Both the position numbers and the translations under genes were made by a program. Positions 7,651 through 14,527 of a DNA stretch of 17,783 nt are shown here, one piece after another (positions within the stretch are counted from its first letter, which is position 1; the number at the start of each line of letters is the position of its first letter). The notes under the pieces were generated by a model. It was not told the DNA's origin. It did not search any database and saw nothing but the letters and a program-made list of their open reading frames with translations. The DNA lies in assembly GCA_964412555.1 (NCBI GenBank), contig CAYPPG010000105.1:1-17783 (forward strand), in the 5' to 3' direction. The DNA comes from CAYPPG01 sp964412555 (GTDB lineage: Bacteria; Hinthialibacterota; Hinthialibacteria; Hinthialibacterales; Hinthialibacteraceae).

Positions 7651-8742
7651 ATGAGTATTACGGTTCTTGTTGTTGATGATTCGGCGCTGATGCGAAAGTA
7701 TATCCGGAAAATTCTGGAAAAAGGTGGAATGCATGTCGTTACAGCACGGAATGGAAAGGAAGCCTTAACTCAAATTCCTTCTCTCCAACCGGACGTTGTG
7801 ACGCTTGATATCAATATGCCGGAAATGGATGGATTAACATGCTTAAGCCATATCATGACGGAATGCCCATGTTCCGTGCTGATGGTTTCATCCCTTACAT
7901 CGGAAGGAGCATTAGCCACTTTCGAAGCTTTGGAATTGGGAGCCGTGGATTTTATCCCCAAACCGGATGGGACCGTATCCCGAAACATCAAACAAATTTC
8001 AGAAGAATTAATCGCCAAAGTGAGAGCAGTGGCTCGTACTAGGAGCCGTTCACTCAGAAGAAAGAATCAAGCAACTCCATCAAAACATCAGTATACTCAA
8101 AAACGCAGGGAGGATTCTTCTTTTTTGAAGTGGAGTTCAGATCAACGCATGAAATTAGTATTGATCGGCTCATCCACCGGGGGACCAAGAGCGTTAGAAA
8201 CGGTTTTATCTGGTCTTCCGGTAGATTTTCCTTATCCTATTATGGTCGCCCAACATATGCCCGGTAAATTTACACAAGTGTTTTCTCAGAGATTGGCGGG
8301 AATCTGTTCTCTAAACGTACAAGAAGTGACCAGTTCGGTCGCTCTTACACCCGGATATATATTCATTGGCCGTGGAGACGCCGATTTGATTGTTTCGCGC
8401 CGTGGAGGCCGCCGAGTTGCTTTATGCGTTCCCGAAGATTCGGATTATTTATGGCATCCGAGCGTACAAAAAATGGTTCTTTCTGCATTGAACTTTTTTT
8501 CTCCAACGGACTTAATTGGTGTTCTTCTAACTGGGATGGGATATGACGGTGCACATGGCATGGCTGAGATCTATCGTCAAGGTGGATTAACCATTGCCGA
8601 ATCGGCCGATTCGGCTGTTGTTTTTGGTATGCCACAAGAGCTGATCAAATTAAATGGCGCAAAAAAAATTCTCAATATCGAAAATGTAACGGAACAATTG
8701 ATCGAATGGTCTTTTTCTTCCATTGGTGCGATTCGGCAATAA
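7651..8742 (+). CDS. cheB: Chemotaxis protein-glutamate methylesterase CheB
   Basis: 363-aa response-regulator methylesterase that removes methyl groups from, or deamidates, receptor Glu/Gln sites. The receiver (1-120) has Asp9/Asp10, phospho-acceptor Asp53 in TLDINMP and Lys in PKPDG. A basic linker (about 120-165) follows. The esterase domain has the expected triad: Ser175 in GSSTGG, His202 in AQHMPG and Asp299 in TGMGYDGA. Length and order are normal for CheB, so activity is expected once Asp53 is phosphorylated by CheA. AAGGA at 7635-7639 supports the ATG. It is followed after 34 bases by the HEAT-repeat gene and then cheR, placing the two adaptation enzymes close together. Confidence 0.96.
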   Translation: MSITVLVVDDSALMRKYIRKILEKGGMHVVTARNGKEALTQIPSLQPDVVTLDINMPEMDGLTCLSHIMTECPCSVLMVSSLTSEGALATFEALELGAVDFIPKPDGTVSRNIKQISEELIAKVRAVARTRSRSLRRKNQATPSKHQYTQKRREDSSFLKWSSDQRMKLVLIGSSTGGPRALETVLSGLPVDFPYPIMVAQHMPGKFTQVFSQRLAGICSLNVQEVTSSVALTPGYIFIGRGDADLIVSRRGGRRVALCVPEDSDYLWHPSVQKMVLSALNFFSPTDLIGVLLTGMGYDGAHGMAEIYRQGGLTIAESADSAVVFGMPQELIKLNGAKKILNIENVTEQLIEWSFSSIGAIRQ

Positions 8743-8776
8743 AAGAAAATCTCAATATTTAGGATCATAAAAAAAC

Positions 8777-9409
8777 ATGGCATTCGTGACCAGGAAACAG
8801 AATCAGACATTACATTTGAACGAATATGATGAATTGCATTCAACGGAATGTGAATACTTGTTGGTTCAGATATATGATCCCGATCCACGAGTACGGCGTT
8901 TGGCAATACGTGATCTGGCAATGCATTCATCATCAGTTCCTGTTCTCTGTGATTTCATTCAACAAGAAGAAGAATTATCCGTCCAAGAAGCGATTTTTAG
9001 TACGTTACTCGAAATCGGAAATGAGGAAGTGGTGACAAACCTTATTCCACTTCTCAAATCGGACGACGCATCCATTCGAAATTCAGTTGTCGAGTTGATG
9101 CAGCAATTACCGATGATTGTAATCCCATTTATCGAAGATCTATTGAACGATTCGGATTCGGATATTCGGATTCTCACATTAAATATTTTACGGGATTTAA
9201 TACATCCCAAAACACATGTTTGGTTATTAAAGGTCATTCAAAAAGAAGAAAATGTGAATGTTGTCGGAACCGCGGTGGATTGTCTCGCAGAGATTGGCAA
9301 ACCGAACATGATACCGGAACTGCAAGCATTGAAAAATCGCTTCGAAGACGAGCCTTATATTACATTCGCTGTGGATACGGCGATACATCGAATCAAGGAA
9401 AATGAATGA
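8777..9409 (+). CDS. HEAT-repeat protein in the chemosensory operon
   Basis: 210-aa protein built of about five helical HEAT-like repeats of about 31 residues after a 30-residue N-terminus. Repeat signatures include DPDPRVRRLAIRDL, DDASIRNSVVEL, DSDIRILTLNIL and NVVGTAVDCLAEIG. It has no signal peptide, no membrane segment and no catalytic motif, and is probably a protein-binding scaffold. AGGA at 8761-8764 precedes the ATG. Its stop overlaps the cheR start (ATGA at 9406-9409), so the two are translationally coupled and probably needed together. Its place between cheB and cheR suggests a partner in adaptation or output, but the actual partner cannot be read from the sequence. Confidence 0.85.
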   Translation: MAFVTRKQNQTLHLNEYDELHSTECEYLLVQIYDPDPRVRRLAIRDLAMHSSSVPVLCDFIQQEEELSVQEAIFSTLLEIGNEEVVTNLIPLLKSDDASIRNSVVELMQQLPMIVIPFIEDLLNDSDSDIRILTLNILRDLIHPKTHVWLLKVIQKEENVNVVGTAVDCLAEIGKPNMIPELQALKNRFEDEPYITFAVDTAIHRIKENE

Positions 9410-10266
9410 CTCAAATTATCAACATATCAGATGGGGAATATGAAAAATTCCGTGATTATTTTTACCACAAAACTGGATTGTTTTTCAATGATTCAAAGCG
9501 CTATTTTGTGGATAAACGGATCATCGAACGAATTCTAGAAACGGGTTACGGTAGTTTCAAAAGTTATTTTGCATTTTTACGGTTTCAAGAAAGTGAAGAG
9601 GAATTTCATCAGCTTATCAGTTTGATGACGGTTCATGAGACCTATTTCTTTAGAGAAGAATACCAATTGCAATGCATGGTGAATCACGTGTTGGATGAAA
9701 TTAGTGATCACAAAAAAGAAAATAATCTCATAAGGATTTGGTCAATTCCTTGCTCAACAGGCGAAGAACCGTATTCCATTGCAATATATCTTTTGGAACG
9801 TTGGCCCAAAATCAATCACATTGATGTTGAATTGGTCGCTTCGGATATAGATCTGGAAGTGTTGGAATGGGGTAAAGGTGGCCTGTATTCCAATCGTTCG
9901 GTTCAATATCTGCCAGCGGATATTTTGTCAAAATATTTTGAAAGACAACGAGAAAATCAATATCAACTTTCCACGAATATTCGTAGTGCTGTTCAATTTA
10001 CTCAAGTGAACATCAATAATCTGAGACAAACACGGTCGTACATCAATTTCGATATAATATTTTGTAGAAATTTATTGATCTACTTTGATGATGTTTCCAG
10101 GAAAAAAACAGTGAATACCTTATATGATTTGTTGAATCCGGGTGGTTTTGTTTTTCTGGGACATTCCGAATCGATGAGCCGTACGACTTCTCTATTCAAT
10201 GTAAGACGTTATTCAGAAGGAATTGTGTATCAGAAACCGATTGAGTTAAAAAGAGGAAGATCATGA
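9406..10266 (+). CDS. cheR: Chemotaxis protein methyltransferase CheR
   Basis: 286-aa SAM-dependent methyltransferase for receptor glutamates. The N-terminal helical domain (1-75) ends in the conserved segment TVHETYFFRE. The SAM-binding motif is PCSTGEEPYS (115-124). Later motifs include ASDID, DIIFCRNLLIYF and FLGHSES, all normal for CheR, so it should be active. No C-terminal TPR or other extension is present. Its start overlaps the HEAT gene stop, and its own stop overlaps the cheY start (ATGA at 10263-10266), which ties expression of the three genes together. Confidence 0.96.
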   Translation: MTQIINISDGEYEKFRDYFYHKTGLFFNDSKRYFVDKRIIERILETGYGSFKSYFAFLRFQESEEEFHQLISLMTVHETYFFREEYQLQCMVNHVLDEISDHKKENNLIRIWSIPCSTGEEPYSIAIYLLERWPKINHIDVELVASDIDLEVLEWGKGGLYSNRSVQYLPADILSKYFERQRENQYQLSTNIRSAVQFTQVNINNLRQTRSYINFDIIFCRNLLIYFDDVSRKKTVNTLYDLLNPGGFVFLGHSESMSRTTSLFNVRRYSEGIVYQKPIELKRGRS

Positions 10267-10637
10267 AGCGAGTGTTAATTGTTGATGATGCAGTCACAAT
10301 CCGGTTGTTTCACCGGCAATTGGTAGAAAAAGTGGGTTGTGAAGTGGACGAAGCAGAAAATGGTGTAGAAGCGTTGGAAAAAATCTCTGCAAAAACATAC
10401 GATTTATTTCTTGTCGATGTCAATATGCCGAAGATGGATGGATACCGATTGATTCAGGAAATACGGAACATTCCGGATGTACAACATATTCCTGTAATCA
10501 TGATCAGTACGGAAATCATGCAAAAAGATAAAGAAATAGGATACAGGGCCGGATGTAATTTGTACGTGAAAAAGCCAGTCAATCCAGGTATTTTTTGTAC
10601 CCAATTGACCTTACTATTAGATGGATGCCTATCATGA
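10263..10637 (+). CDS. cheY: CheY-like single-domain response regulator
   Basis: 124-aa stand-alone receiver with all active-site residues: Asp8/Asp9, phospho-acceptor Asp52 in LVDVNMP, Ser82/Thr83 in MISTE and Lys104 in KKP. It would be phosphorylated by CheA, encoded just downstream, and either bind an output device or act as a phosphate sink. No flagellar motor gene is present in the window, so the target is unknown. Both ends overlap neighbours by ATGA: cheR stop at 10264-10266 and cheA start at 10634. Confidence 0.93.
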   Translation: MKRVLIVDDAVTIRLFHRQLVEKVGCEVDEAENGVEALEKISAKTYDLFLVDVNMPKMDGYRLIQEIRNIPDVQHIPVIMISTEIMQKDKEIGYRAGCNLYVKKPVNPGIFCTQLTLLLDGCLS

Positions 10638-13351
10638 ACCATTTATTTGACATTTTTCTTTCCGACACAAAAGAAAATTTGAGAGAATCAATAGATTGTT
10701 TGTTGGTCTTGGAAAAAAAACCGGAGGATCATGATTCTTTAAACCAGTTGTTTCGAATGATGCATACGATAAAAGGTGGCAGTAACATGTTCGAACTCGA
10801 TCCTTTTTCAGAAGTTGTTCATACTGCTGAAGATATTCTTGATCGGGCACGAGCTGGAAAATGCAGCATAACATCAGAAATGGTGGACATTTTTTTTGAA
10901 AGTGTAGATTTACTCTCCTATTGGCTAGGTTGTCTTGAAACAAATCATGCGTTGCCGAAAGATGCATCGTCTCAAAGCTCCATACAGAAGAATAAAATAC
11001 GGTTAATGACTGACGAACCAGCTAAAGAAACGGAATCCATTGAATCGGAATCAATCAATGAAAGCGAAAATATTCATGAATCCCAAATATCACAATTTGT
11101 ATGCAAAATACCTGAATCAATTCGAATGGATTTGATTCGAAAAATGGGGGATACAAACGCGACTCTTTTTGGGATTACTTTCGAACCCTCGGCAGATTGT
11201 TTTTTTCATGGAATTGATCCCCTAAATTTGTTTAAGACAATTCCACATGTTATATGGACATCCGTCGAACCGCGTGACCAGTGTCCGGAGTTGCAAGATT
11301 ATGATCCCTATCAATGTATTCTTCGTTTTTTTGTTCTTTGCCAAGATGATATCGAGCATCTATCGAATTGTTTTCCCGTGGATTCAATTCTTATAGATAT
11401 TTTACAATTTGATTATAAAGAACTCGTTATCCCAATGGGATTGTCAACTTCGAAAAGTTTGAATGATGAATGGATACAACAAGCCGAAACACTGATTGCA
11501 AAAGATGATTGGATAAATTTATATGCCCATTGCGATACATTGTTATTGAAAGAAAACAGTGAATCGTTATCCTTTTCAACTCTTCAATGGCTTTTGATCG
11601 TAATGCAAGAACCATTACCGGATAAAAAGATTCTTTGCCGATTAATTGAATCTATTAAGAAAAGCAGTATATCTAAAGAACAATCATTGCCAAATACGGA
11701 TGATACTAAATGTTCAAACGAAACAAAAGAATCAAAAGGATTTGATGTAACAACATTTGATGCCGTAGAAGCAATTCTCCATGCACAGATGGATTACCTA
11801 CAGATCAAAATTAACGATTCGGATGATATTCAAAAACGAATTCCTTCTGTTGTTACAATATTGAATCGTCTTTACAACCTTGATATATTAAAATCTTACA
11901 AGGAAAATATATCCGAAATTTCAAAAAAATCGTTGGATGAGAAAAATGCCCAATATTTATATGATTTGGTAGCAGAATCATGGGTAGATTGGAAATTTCA
12001 TGAAGTAGAATTAGGTACAACAAAACGTTCAATCCCCATTTTAAATGAGACCGGTACGAACGATTCTGAATTATTCAAGCAAAATGACGTGCGAGCGGAA
12101 TCACCATTGAAAATTGAAAATGACTGGAAAGTAAGAAAAGATGATATTGGAAGTAAAAATGATACTATACGCATTTTGAAAGTCGATCAATCTCGAATTG
12201 ATGTACTCATTGATTTGGTCGGAGAATTGGTCGTTGCCAAAAATAGTCTTCCGTTTCTTGCAAAACAAGCCGAAGAATGCAACGGGAACATGACGAAGAT
12301 TTCACGGGAAATCAAAAATCAATATACCGTCATCAATCGAATATCGAATGAACTCCAAAGCGCGGTGTTTCAAGTTCGCATGGTTCCGTTATCTCATGTC
12401 TTTCAACGTTTTAATCGTTTGGTTCGAGATCTTTCGCGAAAAATGATAAAGAAAATTCGTTTGTCAATAGAGGGGGAGGAAACGGAAATCGATAAAAACA
12501 TTGCCGAAAACTTAGCGGATCCATTAATGCATATTATAAGGAATAGTGTTGACCATGGTATTGAATCTCCGGAAGTGCGGGAAAAAATCGGCAAGAATAT
12601 TGAAGGAGAAATACGTTTGTCCGCTTTTTGTTCAGATGGATTTGTGGTTATTAACATTGAAGATGATGGGAAGGGATTGGATGTAGTCAAAATTAAAGAA
12701 AAAGCATACCAAAAGGGTATTATTGATGAGGAAACTGTAGAACGTTTGAATGATGAAGAAGCATATCGATTGATTTTTGAACCCGGCTTTTCAACTTCCC
12801 AAGAAATTAGCGATGTTTCAGGACGGGGAGTTGGAATGGATGTTGTCCGTACAATGGTCAATCATCACGGTGGTTCCGTATCTCTGAAAAGTACCATTAA
12901 TGAAGGAACATCGATTAGACTTTCTCTACCACAAACAATGACGATATCGCATGTAATGATGATTGAATCCCGAGGGATAAAATTCGGTGTGCCGATTGAA
13001 AGTATTCAAGAATCTGTTCGAATAGCACCGGATGAAGTGCATCGAATCAAAAAACAAGAAACCATCGTACTACGGGATCGAATAATCCCTCTATTTCATC
13101 TTGAAAGATTTCTTGAATTGGAACAATCAAACAATGGAAACGATAAGCACGATAAATCCATTTTAGTGGTTACTGTAGGTGAAAATGAACTAGGATTGGT
13201 CGTGGATCGTTTTTTGGAAGGTGTCGATATCATCGCGAAACCGTTGGAAGGAATTTTAAAACATTGCCCATGGTACACCGGAACAGCACTGCTCGGAGAT
13301 GGGAGTGTATTGCTGATACTGAATTTGGAGGCATTCTTACGATGTCAATAA
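10634..13351 (+). CDS. cheA: Chemotaxis histidine kinase CheA with long P1-P3 spacer
   Basis: 905-aa CheA. I choose ATG 10634 because it overlaps the cheY stop as ATGA, like the preceding junctions, and puts the Hpt domain at the N-terminus; a frame start at 10595 lies inside cheY. Domains: Hpt (1-105) with His44 in MMHTIKGG; a P2-like segment (about 155-270) with ITFEPS, VIWTSVEP and ILRFFVLC; a further, poorly conserved segment to about 505; P3 dimerisation (about 515-595); P4 ATPase with Asn637 in RNSVDHGIE, DDGKGLD (677-683), FEPGFST and GRGVGMD (730-736); and a CheW-like P5 (about 770-905). All catalytic boxes are intact. There is no C-terminal receiver, unlike FrzE. It would phosphorylate CheY and CheB. 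The spacer is long, AT-rich and could dock several partners. Confidence 0.96.
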   Translation: MNHLFDIFLSDTKENLRESIDCLLVLEKKPEDHDSLNQLFRMMHTIKGGSNMFELDPFSEVVHTAEDILDRARAGKCSITSEMVDIFFESVDLLSYWLGCLETNHALPKDASSQSSIQKNKIRLMTDEPAKETESIESESINESENIHESQISQFVCKIPESIRMDLIRKMGDTNATLFGITFEPSADCFFHGIDPLNLFKTIPHVIWTSVEPRDQCPELQDYDPYQCILRFFVLCQDDIEHLSNCFPVDSILIDILQFDYKELVIPMGLSTSKSLNDEWIQQAETLIAKDDWINLYAHCDTLLLKENSESLSFSTLQWLLIVMQEPLPDKKILCRLIESIKKSSISKEQSLPNTDDTKCSNETKESKGFDVTTFDAVEAILHAQMDYLQIKINDSDDIQKRIPSVVTILNRLYNLDILKSYKENISEISKKSLDEKNAQYLYDLVAESWVDWKFHEVELGTTKRSIPILNETGTNDSELFKQNDVRAESPLKIENDWKVRKDDIGSKNDTIRILKVDQSRIDVLIDLVGELVVAKNSLPFLAKQAEECNGNMTKISREIKNQYTVINRISNELQSAVFQVRMVPLSHVFQRFNRLVRDLSRKMIKKIRLSIEGEETEIDKNIAENLADPLMHIIRNSVDHGIESPEVREKIGKNIEGEIRLSAFCSDGFVVINIEDDGKGLDVVKIKEKAYQKGIIDEETVERLNDEEAYRLIFEPGFSTSQEISDVSGRGVGMDVVRTMVNHHGGSVSLKSTINEGTSIRLSLPQTMTISHVMMIESRGIKFGVPIESIQESVRIAPDEVHRIKKQETIVLRDRIIPLFHLERFLELEQSNNGNDKHDKSILVVTVGENELGLVVDRFLEGVDIIAKPLEGILKHCPWYTGTALLGDGSVLLILNLEAFLRCQ

Positions 13352-13569
13352 TATACAATGGAACACAAGCCGTTTTTAAAAATAATTGCGGTCAAAATAA
13401 TGTTGAGTCGTTTTTGGATTGGTTGGAAAGCAATCCAGAAGGCGAAATTGATTTCACTAATTGCACAGATCTTCATACGGCTCTTTTTCAAATTATTGTT
13501 TTGTTCAAACCGAAGATCACTGCTTATCCGACTGAGGAATATCTGCAAAAATGGTTTCATACAAATTAA
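13342..13569 (+). CDS. 75-aa STAS-like small protein
   Basis: Small protein whose ATG at 13342 overlaps the 3' end of cheA by 10 bases, with GGAGG about 10 bases upstream; a longer frame from 13264 lies inside cheA and is unlikely. The pattern ESFLDWLESNPEGEIDFTN followed by CTDLHTALFQIIV resembles the core strand-helix of a STAS domain (anti-sigma-factor antagonist type). At the place where classical members have Asp-Ser-Ser it has His-Thr-Ala. It is shorter than a usual STAS domain (about 100 aa). The tight overlap with cheA suggests a role in the same pathway, such as binding CheA or the pseudokinase that follows. The family assignment is inference from pattern, not a confirmed match. Confidence 0.7.
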   Translation: MSIIYNGTQAVFKNNCGQNNVESFLDWLESNPEGEIDFTNCTDLHTALFQIIVLFKPKITAYPTEEYLQKWFHTN

Positions 13570-13614
13570 ACAAAAAAATATTGTTATATTATATATTTTT
13601 TATAGAGAATAATT

Positions 13615-14514
13615 ATGAAATATCAAAAGTGTACAATCAATGCAAATGATAATAAGAGTGAAGTGGAATTTGAACAGAAATATAATAGCTTATTGACGGA
13701 AAATAAATTTCAAGATGATTATATCACACAAATTGAAAAATATATTTATGATTATATATCATCAGTGAAGCAAAAAGACTTTCAATGCAACGCTCCTATC
13801 GAATTTCAAGAAATGTATTGTATTGTAAACCGAATCGTAAGCTCATTGTGTGTTGATTTGCAAAGTTCACTGTCAAGTGTATCCAATGCCGCAAAATGTA
13901 TTCAAATGTGTTCAAATCATGACTCTGATCTTATTACATGTACGACAATCTTGCAAGACGATGTGAAGCATATGAATTTACTGTTATCTCATATGTTTAA
14001 TGCATTTCATCATACGTTTCCACTTAGGCAACTAATCTCAATTTCACATTCTATCCGGGATGTGGCATCTTCAATAGAGAACTCAAAACGTGCTTCTATT
14101 TGTTATCCAATGGAAAATGAACAAATAGTGATTGTCGGTGATTTGGAACAAACAGAATTCATATTGAAAAATGTTTTCCTTTTCCTGCATGAAATAATAG
14201 ATGACGAAGGTGAAATCATCGTACAAACAGAACAAGAAAACATTCATTCCCAAAAAGGTTCAACGATCGTCCGTTTTCATTTTTTTTCTCCTTTTTTGGA
14301 TCTATTACAAAAAGATCAATATGTACATCAATCCACAATGGAAAAATTTTATAGCACAAATATAACTTTTCAGTTATTATTATTTTTAACTCATTGCAAT
14401 GATTGCTTGTTGACAGTGAATAAAGGAGAACATTCATGGAATCTAGATCTTAAATTTCCAACAGATTGTCAAGATGTTCCTTCTTGTGATAATGGATCAG
14501 ATGCTTCCAAGTAA
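13615..14514 (+). CDS. ChpT-like pseudo-histidine kinase
   Basis: 299-aa protein with no membrane segment. Its fold can be followed as a histidine kinase core. SSLCVDLQSSLSSVSNA (about 76-92) matches the DHp helix, with Val80 where the phosphorylatable His should be. GDLEQTEFILKNVFLFLHEII (about 175-195) matches the ATPase N-box but lacks the second, Mg-binding Asn. The C-terminal TFQLLLFLTHCNDCLLTVN segment matches the last ATPase helix and strand without the glycine G2 box. It should therefore not bind ATP or be phosphorylated. The LCxDL and short ATPase-like remnant recall the ChpT phosphotransferase family, but ChpT keeps its His. It has a weak ribosome site (AGAGAA) and lies 13 bases before the next gene. 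It is very AT-rich. The assignment is moderate; any role is inferred. Confidence 0.65.
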   Translation: MKYQKCTINANDNKSEVEFEQKYNSLLTENKFQDDYITQIEKYIYDYISSVKQKDFQCNAPIEFQEMYCIVNRIVSSLCVDLQSSLSSVSNAAKCIQMCSNHDSDLITCTTILQDDVKHMNLLLSHMFNAFHHTFPLRQLISISHSIRDVASSIENSKRASICYPMENEQIVIVGDLEQTEFILKNVFLFLHEIIDDEGEIIVQTEQENIHSQKGSTIVRFHFFSPFLDLLQKDQYVHQSTMEKFYSTNITFQLLLFLTHCNDCLLTVNKGEHSWNLDLKFPTDCQDVPSCDNGSDASK

Positions 14515-14527
14515 TGTAGGTGACAAC

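Noticed and set aside
10595..10633. Earlier start for cheA
   Set aside because: The extra residues come from cheY sequence in another frame; ATG 10634 overlaps the cheY stop in the same ATGA manner as the two preceding junctions.
13264..13341. Longer start for the STAS-like protein
   Set aside because: It would lie inside the conserved end of cheA P5; the later ATG at 13342 has a good GGAGG and starts the fold-like part.
14474..14527. Earlier start for the second hybrid kinase
   Set aside because: It overlaps the end of the preceding gene and adds residues outside the receiver fold; ATG 14528 has AGGTG at good spacing.
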